A DNA stretch of 6,192 nt from an uncultured Collinsella sp. (GCA_902468045.1 CABQXG010000090.1:1-6192), one strand, 5' to 3'; positions 1 to 6,014 are shown, counted from the stretch's first letter. Notes: generated by a model from the letters alone, not told the origin. A program made the numbers and translations.

Positions 1-874
1 TGCGAGCCTGTCCATGTGCGCGAAGGCGTGGAAGCTCGACGGTTGCCACCATGACGCCGGTAAGGATGAGGGCGGCGCCAAAGAAGGCGATGGGGCTCAG
101 GACCTCGCCAACCAAGAAGAACGAAAAGACAGCGGAGCAGACCGGCTCAAGCGAGAAGGCGAAGCCGGTGGTCTCGGCAGGCACGTGGGGCTGCACGAGC
201 GTTTGGGTGATAAAGCCGTAGGCAGAGCAGATGAGTGCGAGCGCGACGACGACCACGATCTCGCCCGGCGTACTGGGAAGTGTGAAACCGCCAAAGACGC
301 ATGCGGCAATGCCCGAGAACAGGCCGCCAAAGCCCAGCTGCCAAACGCCCAGGGACAGCGGGTCGACATCTTCGACAAAGCGCTTGGCTACGATAATGTG
401 GCCGGCATAGATAAAAGCGGAGAGCAGCATGATGAGCGCGCCCGGATTCAGGCTGGTGAAGTCGGTGCCCGAGAGCAGCAACATGCCGCAGGTGACGATG
501 GCGGTGCCGATGAGCACTTTGCGCTCGGGGGCGCGGCGCAGCAGGGCGGCGTTGGCAAACGGCACGATCACGACCGTCAGGCTCTGCAAAAAGCCGGCAG
601 TGGAGGCAGAGGTGAGGCTGGAGCCCAGGCACATGCAGGTGAGCTCGGTTGCCATGATGGCGCCGATGATGGCGGCGCGAACCATAAGGTCGCGGTTGAT
701 GCGCAACGCGTGCTTGTGGAAGAGCAGCAGGCAGACCACAAAGGCGATGATGCAGCGTAGCGCGACGATGCTCGTGGCGTTCATGCTGTCCATGCCGATC
801 TTCATGAGAGGGTACGAAAAGCCCCATGCGACGGGAACGGAAAATGAGAGCGCGATTGCTTTTTTGCGATCCAT
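1..874 (-). CDS. EamA/DMT-family membrane transporter, C-terminal end cut by the window edge
   Basis: Drug/metabolite-transporter (EamA) permease of the cytoplasmic membrane; substrate not predictable. The 291 visible residues read without a stop to the left edge. Hydrophobic helices fill the chain from about residue 6 to 280, arranged as the usual duplicated half-domains. The first half begins near AWGFSYPLMKIGMDS (16-30). The second half ends in the family-typical run SLEPVCSAVF then FLVGEVLSPIAFFGAALILTGV-like residues (241-274). Family members are commonly about 290-310 residues, so little is missing. The ATG at 874 is chosen because AAAAGGAG lies four bases upstream. The gene is divergent from a LysR regulator starting at 1033, a common arrangement in which the regulator controls the transporter; that link is inference. 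The family call is firm, the function is not. Confidence 0.9.
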   Translation of the reverse strand, partial: MDRKKAIALSFSVPVAWGFSYPLMKIGMDSMNATSIVALRCIIAFVVCLLLFHKHALRINRDLMVRAAIIGAIMATELTCMCLGSSLTSASTAGFLQSLTVVIVPFANAALLRRAPERKVLIGTAIVTCGMLLLSGTDFTSLNPGALIMLLSAFIYAGHIIVAKRFVEDVDPLSLGVWQLGFGGLFSGIAACVFGGFTLPSTPGEIVVVVALALICSAYGFITQTLVQPHVPAETTGFAFSLEPVCSAVFSFFLVGEVLSPIAFFGAALILTGVMVATVELPRLRAHGQAR

Positions 875-954
875 GGGACTCCTTTTGTTACAGAACGGTT
901 TCGTACAAAGGATTCTGCTCCCAGATGTGGATGTAGTAAAGCGAATGTATCTTC

Positions 955-973
955 AGTATGATTAAGAAATACT
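955..973. promoter_or_regulatory. Inverted repeat AGTAT-N9-ATACT, candidate LysR-type operator
   Basis: In the gap between the divergent transporter and LysR genes, AGTAT (955-959) is mirrored by ATACT (969-973) with nine bases between. The flanks are AT-rich compared with the coding DNA. LysR-type regulators usually bind interrupted dyads in such divergent gaps. The canonical T-N11-A core is not met exactly: the matching dyad positions give T-N9-A and T-N13-A. A five-base dyad can also arise by chance. I could not pick out convincing -35/-10 pairs for either gene here. Confidence 0.3.
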
Positions 974-1032
974 AATGTAGGCAGAAAAAGCGCTGGCAAA
1001 ACGTTTTACGGCTGCATTGATGTGGAGGCACG

Positions 1033-1899
1033 ATGGCATCGCGGTATCAGATTGTTTGTATGGTGGTCGATTGCGGCAGCCTGAAACGTGCGGCCGACGA
1101 GCTGGGCTATACGCAAAGTGCGGTGAGCCAGGCCGTCAAAGCGCTCGAGCGCGAGCTGGGTACCACGCTTATCGAGCGCGGAAAGCAGGGCGTTACGCTT
1201 ACGCGCGACGGTAAACAATATCTGCCGTACCTGCGCCAGATCGTGACTGCCGAGGCCGAGCTCGAAGGCAAGCGCCAGGAGCTGCTGGGGCTTTCGTCGA
1301 CCGATATTCGCATTGCGACGTTTACCAACGTGAGTCGAACCGTGTTGCCGCGCGTGATCCGCGACTTTGGGGCCCTGCATCCGGGCGTGCACTTTACCCT
1401 CAAGCAGGGCGATTACACGCGCAACGCCCAGTGGGTGCACGATGGCGTGGTTGACTTTTGCTTTACGGCACGCGGGTTTACCGCTGGTCTCGAGAAGCGC
1501 GTGGTCTATCACGACGAGTTGGTAGCATTATTGCCGGCCGCGCATCCACTGACGGCAAAGGAAAAGGTGACACTCGCCGACCTGGCGTCCGAGCCGTTTG
1601 TGCTGCTGGATGAGGGCGAACAGAGCCTGGTGCTCGATGCATTTGCTGCGCATGGCCTGTCGCCGTATGTGACGAGTGAGGTGACCGACGACTACACCAT
1701 CATGGCGATGGTGGAGGAGGGCCTAGGCGTGAGCATGCTATATCGCCGTACCGTTGAGGGCATGCGAGCCGATATTCGCGTGCGGCCCATCGTGCACGCC
1801 CCCTCGCGCGACGTAGTGGCAGCCTGGCGCAGTTGGGACACCATGCCTATCGCCACGAGGCGCTTTATCGACTACATGAGCTCACATATTGTCAAATAA
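1033..1899 (+). CDS. LysR-family transcriptional regulator
   Basis: DNA-binding regulator of 288 residues, the normal length for the family. The N-terminal winged helix-turn-helix is clear: GSLKRAADELGYTQSAVSQA (15-34), followed by VKALERELGTTLIERGKQGVTLTRDGK-type sequence to about residue 61. A linker helix (65-87) follows. The effector-binding domain starts at DIRIATFTNVSRTVLPRVI (91-109) and includes DELVALLPAAHPL (161-173) and EEGLGVSMLYRRTVEGM (228-244). The ATG at 1033 is preceded by GGAGG six bases upstream; an ATG at 1020 is out of frame. It diverges from the EamA transporter, its most likely target, and probably represses or activates its own gene as many LysR proteins do (inference). 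The effector is unknown. The stop lies 27 bp from the end of the convergent MATE gene, with no obvious terminator between them. Confidence 0.95.
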   Translation: MASRYQIVCMVVDCGSLKRAADELGYTQSAVSQAVKALERELGTTLIERGKQGVTLTRDGKQYLPYLRQIVTAEAELEGKRQELLGLSSTDIRIATFTNVSRTVLPRVIRDFGALHPGVHFTLKQGDYTRNAQWVHDGVVDFCFTARGFTAGLEKRVVYHDELVALLPAAHPLTAKEKVTLADLASEPFVLLDEGEQSLVLDAFAAHGLSPYVTSEVTDDYTIMAMVEEGLGVSMLYRRTVEGMRADIRVRPIVHAPSRDVVAAWRSWDTMPIATRRFIDYMSSHIVK

Positions 1900-1926
1900 T
1901 GACTGGCGTGGCGTTGAGTGCGGTGT

Positions 1927-3309
1927 TTAGCGGGCTGTCGCTTTGGCTTGGGTGGCGCGATAGGTGCGTGCCGGGTGGCAGAGCAATACCGCTACGACCA
2001 TAAAGAACGCCGTGGTGCCCAGGCTGATGGGGTAGACCATCATGATGTTCGCAAAGGTGCGGAAGTGCGGGAACACGCAGAACACCCAGTAGAAGCGGAT
2101 GCCGCAGACGCAGATCATGGTGATGAGGGCGGGCGTGAGCGAGATACCAAAGCCGCGCAGGTAGCCCGACATGTTTTCGTAGAACATGCTAAAGGCGTAC
2201 GCCGGGAAGATCGAGCACACGCGGATATAGCCGATCGAGACGATGTTGGGATCGCTGTTGAACAGCGACAAGATCTCGCGCCCCAGGCCAACAATAACGA
2301 TAATCGTGGTGAGCGCGACGATACCGCCTTCGACTAGGCAGACCTTGAGCGTCTTGGTGCAACGGTCGATCTGGCGGGCACCGTGGTTTTGTCCCACAAA
2401 GGTGGTGCAAGCCTGACTAAAGCTGTTGAGCAGGTTGTAGCACACGTACTCCAGGCTCATGGCGGCGCTCGATGCCGCCATGACCTCGGTGCCCAGGCTG
2501 TTGATGGCGGACTGGATGATGATGTTGGCGACGGCAAAGACAGCGCTTTGGATGCCGGCGGGCAGGCCGATCTTAACGATGCGCTTGAGGGCGACGGGGT
2601 CGATAGCCAGGTCGCGCGGGGTGACGCGGACGACGGAGTCGGTCTTGAGCAGGCGAATAAAGAGCGTAGCGGCGCTGACGGTGTAGGCGATGGCGGTGGC
2701 GATGGCGACGCCCGCGACTCCCCAGTGGAGTACGGGGACAAAGATGAGGTCCAGGCCAATGTTGAGGACGGTGGACACGGCAAGCGCCTGCAGCGGCATG
2801 CGGGTGATGCCGACGGAGCGGAAAATCGCGGCCTCAAAGTTGTAGAGCAAAATCGAGGGCATGCTGAGCAAAAAGACACGTAGGTAGAGTGAGGCGAGCG
2901 GCATGGTCTCGGCGGGAACGTTGAGTGCGGCGAGCATGGGCTCGGCAAAGACCTCGCCCAGGGCGATGACGACAAAGCCCACGAGCGCCATTAAAATCGA
3001 GGTATGGACGGCGCGTTTGACCATGTTCTGATCGTTGCGGCCGATGGCGTTGGCGATGACCACGTTGGAGCCAAGCGACATGCCAATAAACAGGTTGAGC
3101 ATAAGACTGGTAAGCGGAACATTGGAGCCGACCGCTGCCATGGCGAGGGTTCCCTGGTCGCCCGAGAAGTTACCGATGATGACCGTGGCGATGAGGTTCG
3201 ACAGCTGCTCCAAGATGCTCGTGGCGGCCACGGGGAAGGCGAACAGGGGGATATTGCGCCACAGCGAGCCGGTGGTCATGTCAATGTGCTTAGATACGGT
3301 GTCAGCCAT
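1927..3309 (-). CDS. MATE-family multidrug/cation efflux transporter
   Basis: Membrane antiporter of the MATE family, which exports cationic or aromatic compounds using a Na+ or H+ gradient. At 460 residues it has full family length, with two six-helix lobes. The N lobe starts at SLWRNIPLFAFPVAATSILE (15-34), continues through helices near 70-90 and 104-122, and carries YNFEAAIFRSVG (156-167), the usual N-lobe signature. The C lobe starts at IGLPAGIQSAVF (247-258) and has the conserved FVGQNHGA (304-311). ENMSGYLRGFG (378-388) is the C-lobe counterpart of the YNFEAAIFRSVG segment. The ATG at 3309 has only a weak upstream GAGAG; the internal Met at residue 11 has no better site. The gene appears monocistronic and converges on the LysR gene. 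Substrate is unknown. MATE membership is certain; the subgroup is not resolved. Confidence 0.95.
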   Translation of the reverse strand: MADTVSKHIDMTTGSLWRNIPLFAFPVAATSILEQLSNLIATVIIGNFSGDQGTLAMAAVGSNVPLTSLMLNLFIGMSLGSNVVIANAIGRNDQNMVKRAVHTSILMALVGFVVIALGEVFAEPMLAALNVPAETMPLASLYLRVFLLSMPSILLYNFEAAIFRSVGITRMPLQALAVSTVLNIGLDLIFVPVLHWGVAGVAIATAIAYTVSAATLFIRLLKTDSVVRVTPRDLAIDPVALKRIVKIGLPAGIQSAVFAVANIIIQSAINSLGTEVMAASSAAMSLEYVCYNLLNSFSQACTTFVGQNHGARQIDRCTKTLKVCLVEGGIVALTTIIVIVGLGREILSLFNSDPNIVSIGYIRVCSIFPAYAFSMFYENMSGYLRGFGISLTPALITMICVCGIRFYWVFCVFPHFRTFANIMMVYPISLGTTAFFMVVAVLLCHPARTYRATQAKATAR

Positions 3310-3334
3310 ATGCTCTCAATCTCTAATATGCTCT
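3308..3334. repeat. 9-bp direct repeat at the MATE start (18-bp period)
   Basis: ATATGCTCT occurs at 3308-3316 and again at 3326-3334. Read on the minus strand this is AGAGCATAT twice, 18 bases apart, with the second copy carrying the MATE start codon and its weak ribosome-binding site. It looks like a small tandem duplication of the leader. The upstream copy lacks a start codon because T follows AT in place of G. Confidence 0.5.
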
Positions 3335-3388
3335 TTCGTGCTTATTTGCGCAGATGATGATACTCCTAATGCAACCAGTCGGCACGTA

Positions 3389-3427
3389 GGGACGTTCCTT
3401 TTCTGCCGGCAGCTGGGGACACTCCTT
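3389..3427. repeat. GGGAC direct repeats around a 10-bp palindrome
   Basis: GGGACGTTCCTT (3389-3400) and GGGACACTCCTT (3416-3427) match at 10 of 12 positions and flank the perfect palindrome CTGCCGGCAG (3403-3412). The stretch lies in the 216-bp gap between the divergent MATE and rlmA genes and contains no ORF with a ribosome-binding site. GGGACGTTC (3389-3397) is also exactly complementary to the loop of the hairpin at 3439-3469. Together these make one composite repeat cluster, probably a dispersed intergenic element. Similar GGGACGTTCCTT-type strings are, from memory, frequent between genes in Collinsella; this was not checked. Confidence 0.6.
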
Positions 3428-3438
3428 ATCTCTTCTAA

Positions 3439-3469
3439 CTAGTCATTCAAGAACGTCCCCAATGACTAG
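3439..3469. repeat. REP-like hairpin, 9-bp stem with 13-nt GGGAC loop
   Basis: CTAGTCATT (3439-3447) is perfectly mirrored by AATGACTAG (3461-3469). The 13-base loop (3448-3460) reads on the minus strand as GGGGACGTTCTTG. There is no T-tract after either arm, so it does not look like an intrinsic terminator. The right arm lies upstream of rlmA. A poor -10-like GACAAT at 3485-3490 sits 17 bases after ATGACT inside that arm, so the element could overlap the rlmA promoter; that is weak inference. The loop pattern matches the hairpin at 4343-4379. Confidence 0.65.
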
Positions 3470-3525
3470 GCGGGGAAGGCGTGCGACAATGGTGGGCGTT
3501 GTGTAGTCCGCGCTAAGGAGTTGCC

Positions 3526-4341
3526 ATGTTGTTGTGTCCCGTTTGCCATGAGCCGCTGGTGGACGATGAGCGTGGGGCCGCATGTGCGGGCGGACACCGG
3601 TTTGACCGTGCGCGCGAGGGTTATCTATATCTACTGCGCTCGTCCAAGAGCGGCGACTCCATGGGCGATCCCAAGTCGCAGGCGCGCAGCCGTCGTGACT
3701 TTTTGAACCGTGGATACTACGCGCCGTTGCGCGATGCGATGGTCGAGCTGGTGCGCAAGCAGGTGTCTGGGCGCGCCACGTCTGCGAACGGCCCCATGAC
3801 GCTGCTCGATATTTGCTGTGGCGAGGGCTATTACACCAGTGCCATGGGCGCGGTGCCGGGCGTAGATGCTTACGGTTTTGACCTGGGCAAGGAGATGGTG
3901 CGCCTGGCCGCCAAGCGCGGCGATGCGACCTACTTCGTGGCCAACATGAAGGACATCCCCGTGGCCGATGGCGCCTTCGATATGGTGACCGAGCTCTTTG
4001 CCCCCTTTAACGAACGCGAGTTTGCCCGCGTGCTGGCGCCGGAGGGTTCGCTCTACACCGTGGTGCCGGGTGCTCGTCACCTCTTTGGGCTCAAGGAGGT
4101 ACTCTACGACACGCCGTACCTTAACGATGAGAAGCTGCCGAAGACCACCGAGCTCGAGTTGGTCGGAACGCAGCGGGTGTCTGCGAACATTACGCTTCAG
4201 ACCCAGGCCGACATCGAGGCGGTGTTCCAGATGACGCCGTATTACTACCGCACGCGCCCTACCGACAAAGAGCGGCTGGCAAACTTGGACACGCTCCAGA
4301 CCGATATCGACTTCATCATCGCCGAGTACCGCCACAGCTAA
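3526..4341 (+). CDS. rlmA: 23S rRNA (guanine-N1)-methyltransferase RlmA
   Basis: SAM-dependent enzyme that N1-methylates a guanine in hairpin 35 of 23S rRNA. Gram-negative members modify G745 (RlmA-I) and Gram-positive members G748 (RlmA-II, TlrB), so G748 is the likelier target here. It has 271 residues, close to E. coli RlmA. The N-terminal zinc finger is C4, C7, C20 and H24 in MLLCPVC and CAGGHRF, followed by DRAREGYLYLL (27-37). The Rossmann methyltransferase domain has motif I DICCGEGYYT (95-104) and GFDLGKEMV (117-125). The C-terminal part has the family runs PGARHLFGLK (181-190) and QMTPYYYRTRP (235-245). AAGGAG sits before the ATG at 3526, which places the zinc-finger Cys4 right at the N terminus as in the family. 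G748 lies in the macrolide exit-tunnel region, so the enzyme may affect macrolide or ketolide sensitivity. Transcription probably stops at 4395-4432. Confidence 0.95.
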   Translation: MLLCPVCHEPLVDDERGAACAGGHRFDRAREGYLYLLRSSKSGDSMGDPKSQARSRRDFLNRGYYAPLRDAMVELVRKQVSGRATSANGPMTLLDICCGEGYYTSAMGAVPGVDAYGFDLGKEMVRLAAKRGDATYFVANMKDIPVADGAFDMVTELFAPFNEREFARVLAPEGSLYTVVPGARHLFGLKEVLYDTPYLNDEKLPKTTELELVGTQRVSANITLQTQADIEAVFQMTPYYYRTRPTDKERLANLDTLQTDIDFIIAEYRHS

Positions 4342-4342
4342 C

Positions 4343-4379
4343 AACCTGCCAAAAAGGGACAGGTTTATTTTGGTAGGTT
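4343..4379. repeat. REP-like hairpin, 12-bp stem with 13-nt GGGAC loop
   Basis: AACCTGCCAAAA (4343-4354) pairs with TTTTGGTAGGTT (4368-4379), with one G-T wobble. The 13-base loop (4355-4367) is AGGGACAGGTTTA. It begins two bases after the rlmA stop. An alternative shorter fold exists, because AACCTG (4343-4348) also pairs perfectly with CAGGTT (4360-4365). The loop has the same length and the same GGGAC-N5-TT pattern as the element at 3439-3469, although the stems are unrelated. It may protect the rlmA transcript end or be a mobile palindrome; both are inference. The real terminator lies just downstream. Confidence 0.65.
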
Positions 4380-4394
4380 TATCTGGGCAAACGT

Positions 4395-4432
4395 AAAGGA
4401 CCGACCGCGGAGATGCGCGATCGGCCCTTTTT
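4395..4432 (+). terminator. Intrinsic terminator after rlmA
   Basis: AAAGGACCGA (4395-4404) pairs with TCGGCCCTTT (4421-4430), with one A-C mismatch. Beyond a C-A mismatch the stem continues as CGCG (4406-4409) with CGCG (4416-4419) around a six-base loop. A run of five T (4428-4432) ends the structure on the plus strand. On the minus strand the tail is only three T, so it should work chiefly for rlmA. It may weakly serve the convergent membrane-protein gene ending at 4469. Confidence 0.8.
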
Positions 4433-4468
4433 AGCTGCCTGGCTGTAGAGGTTATGAGAAGTGAGCGC

Positions 4469-4870
4469 TTACAGGCGGTCCTTGTTCTCGGCCTTAACGG
4501 CGTGTGCCTGCTGAACAAAGAACAGGTCGTAGACCACGATGACAAAGGCGCCAAAGTTGATGGCGTCGCCGCCAAACGTGGGAAGCGTGAGCACCGCTTG
4601 GGCAAGCGTGGCGACCGCGGCAACAATACCGAGCTTAAACGCGCCGTCCACCTGCGAAGGCTTGTTGGCGCCCTTGATACCGGCGACGCCTGCGGCAAGG
4701 TCGACGAGACCCTTGGCGATAAGCACGATCGCTGCGAGCGTGGCGTACGAACCGTACGTGGAATCGAGACCGCCCGTGGCGATACCGACGCCGGCGGTGA
4801 CGAGGCTGGCGATGCCCAAAACAAAGTAGATGAGAGCAAGGATTTTGAGAGTCTTGCGAGTGAAGCTCAT
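4469..4870 (-). CDS. Small four-helix membrane protein, function unknown
   Basis: I do not recognise this 133-residue protein. It has four predicted membrane helices at about residues 9-31, 43-64, 78-98 and 104-121. The N terminus is positive (MSFTRKTLK) and the C-terminal tail is short and charged (KAENKDRL). The helices are rich in Ala, Gly, Leu and Val, and no catalytic or metal-binding motif is visible. Short polar links such as GIKGANKPSQVDG (64-76) join the hairpins. The start is set at 4870 because AAAGGA lies six bases upstream on the minus strand. A longer reading from 4939 lacks such a site and adds a non-conserved-looking extension. The gene stands alone, convergent with rlmA and divergent from the microprotein gene. 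It could be a small DUF-type integral membrane protein with a structural or stress role; I would not assign more. Confidence 0.85.
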   Translation of the reverse strand: MSFTRKTLKILALIYFVLGIASLVTAGVGIATGGLDSTYGSYATLAAIVLIAKGLVDLAAGVAGIKGANKPSQVDGAFKLGIVAAVATLAQAVLTLPTFGGDAINFGAFVIVVYDLFFVQQAHAVKAENKDRL

Positions 4871-4920
4871 GGCTGGTCCTTTCGATACGAGTACGCCAAC
4901 TTGGCGCACCCAATGTACTG

Positions 4921-4949
4921 CACATATGGTGAAGCACATTGTAGTTCAA
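4921..4949 (-). promoter_or_regulatory. Candidate promoter of the four-helix membrane protein gene
   Basis: On the minus strand TTGAAC (4949-4944) and TATGTG (4926-4921) are 17 bases apart, which gives a leader of roughly 45 bases before the ATG at 4870. TACAAT (4943-4938) also resembles a -10 box but has no good -35 partner. The matches to the sigma-70 consensus are only moderate. Confidence 0.3.
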
Positions 4950-5102
4950 CGCGGCGATGCATGCGCCTGAAAGCGCTTTGAGCCCGCGCGACCCAACCCA
5001 ACCTTTCAAAAAGGAAAGCTGGACGTAAGCCAAATCGATGGCAGCGTATGCGCGGCGCTGCGATGATGGGGCCATGGTGAGAGCTGGACCGAAGGAGGAG
5101 CC

Positions 5103-5246
5103 ATGATGTACGGAACAGGGCAAGTGCGTGAGCCGCGGTCGTTGGGAAGGCGCATGGGCGATTCCGTGATCGCTGCCGTGTGCACGGGATTGATGGCGGT
5201 ACTTTGCATTGCGATGCTGTGGGCCATGTCGCATGTGGGACAATAA
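5103..5246 (+). CDS. 47-residue single-helix membrane microprotein
   Basis: Short ORF with an unusually strong ribosome-binding site: AAGGAGGAG at 5092-5100. Two adjacent ATG codons (5103 and 5106) are possible starts; the second has the more usual spacing of seven bases from GGAGG. The product begins MMYGTGQVREPRSLGRRMGD, a basic soluble N terminus. One strongly hydrophobic helix follows at about residues 22-43 (SVIAAVCTGLMAVLCIAMLW in part), and the tail is MSHVGQ. Arg/Lys balance predicts the N terminus inside the cell. It contains two cysteines, both in the helix. The stop is 63 bp before the RsmJ-like gene on the same strand, so the two could be cotranscribed. I do not recognise a family. 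The reading frame is short enough to occur by chance, but the ribosome-binding site and helix together argue that it is translated. Confidence 0.65.
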   Translation: MMYGTGQVREPRSLGRRMGDSVIAAVCTGLMAVLCIAMLWAMSHVGQ

Positions 5247-5298
5247 CGGACGGTTGGGTGCTGACATAAACGGCGCTCACGTATTCGTTTTGCTTGTT

Positions 5299-5304
5299 AA
5301 GGAG
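5299..5304 (+). promoter_or_regulatory. Ribosome-binding site that fixes the rsmJ start
   Basis: AAGGAG (5299-5304) lies five bases before the ATG at 5310. An in-frame GTG at 5304 overlaps this site and cannot use it, so the ATG is the start. Confidence 0.8.
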
Positions 5305-5309
5305 TGCCC

Positions 5310-6014
5310 ATGGGCGTCGTCGATCCCTTTTCTGTTGTTCGGGCCGCGGGGCTTGAGCTGACCGGGAAGTCCGAGGGCCTCACGCTCACCGACGGCACGA
5401 TGGAGCTGCGTGCCGATTTTGGCCGCATGCTGCCGCGACTCAAGCAGGGCCGTCTGCAGCAAGAGCTGTTGGTGAAGGCTGCGCGCACAAAGGGCATCGA
5501 GCGACCATGGGCGATTGACGCTACGGCAGGCTTTGGCGAGGATTCGCTGCTGCTGGCGGCCGCGGGCTTTACCGTCGATCTGTATGAGCAGGATTGCGTG
5601 ATTGCGGCGCTCCTCAAGGATGCCTTGGATCGCGCGGCAGATGATCCGGCGCTTGCGGTTGCCGTGTCGCGCATGCGCCTTCATGCGGGCGAGGACAGCA
5701 TTGCCGGTTTTCGCCATGTAGCTGAGTTGATCGGGCGGGGCGAGCTTGCCGCCCCCGACGTGGTGTATCTGGACCCCATGTTTCCCGAGCGCACCAAAAG
5801 TGCGGCGGTTAAAAAGAAGTTCCAACTCCTGCACCATTTGGAACAGCCGTGTGCTGATGAGGGGACGCTGGTCGAAGCTGCGCTTGCGGTGCACCCGCGC
5901 AAAGTCGTTATCAAGCGGCCGGTAAAGGGCCCGCTGCTTGCCGGTGTTAAGCCGAGCTATCAACTTGCGGGCAAGGCCGTTCGTTACGATGTCTTGGTGC
6001 CGCCGCGCCCGTAG
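5310..6014 (+). CDS. rsmJ: RsmJ-like 16S rRNA (guanine-N2)-methyltransferase
   Basis: SAM-dependent methyltransferase of the RsmJ (YhiQ) family, whose E. coli member makes m2G1516 in 16S rRNA. The 234 residues are slightly shorter than the roughly 250 of E. coli, with the difference near the N terminus. Family marks: motif I AIDATAGFGEDSLLLAAAGF (68-87); EQDCVIAALLKDAL (93-106), the counterpart of ERNPVVAALLDDGL in E. coli; the catalytic-loop run VVYLDPMFPERTKSAAVKKK (151-170); and the C-terminal RKVVIKRPVKGPLL (197-210). The N-terminal RLKQGRLQQELLVKAARTKG (43-62) corresponds to the E. coli segment before motif I but has diverged. A possible -35-like CTGACA at 5261-5266 has no convincing -10, so cotranscription with the upstream microprotein is possible. 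Family assignment is strong; the exact target base in this organism is inferred from E. coli. Confidence 0.88.
   Translation: MGVVDPFSVVRAAGLELTGKSEGLTLTDGTMELRADFGRMLPRLKQGRLQQELLVKAARTKGIERPWAIDATAGFGEDSLLLAAAGFTVDLYEQDCVIAALLKDALDRAADDPALAVAVSRMRLHAGEDSIAGFRHVAELIGRGELAAPDVVYLDPMFPERTKSAAVKKKFQLLHHLEQPCADEGTLVEAALAVHPRKVVIKRPVKGPLLAGVKPSYQLAGKAVRYDVLVPPRP

Noticed and set aside
14..760. Plus-strand open frame of 248 codons opposite the EamA gene
   Set aside because: The translation is a charged Gly/Ala/Asp/Glu-rich string typical of the antisense of membrane-protein codons. The minus-strand reading gives a clear transporter.
1918..2883. Plus-strand frames opposite the MATE gene (1918-2337 and 2383-2883)
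   Set aside because: Same hydrophilic antisense shadow of a membrane protein; no ribosome-binding site or domain.
3361..3470. Possible CRISPR-like repeats in the MATE/rlmA gap
   Set aside because: Only two short imperfect GGGAC repeats with unequal surroundings; no regular repeat-spacer pattern and no cas gene.
3631..4839. Long minus-strand open frame of about 400 codons across rlmA and the membrane-protein gene
   Set aside because: It runs antisense through two well-identified genes and across a terminator. Its translation is Arg/Leu/Ser/His-rich low-quality sequence with no domain, as expected from GC-rich third positions.
5002..5019. CTTTC/GAAAG mini-hairpin upstream of the microprotein
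   Set aside because: The stem is only about five weak A/T-rich pairs and no T-tract follows, so it is likely chance.
5277..5963. Minus-strand open frame of 228 codons opposite rsmJ
   Set aside because: It is a mirror of a strongly supported methyltransferase gene, with no ribosome-binding site and no recognisable motif.
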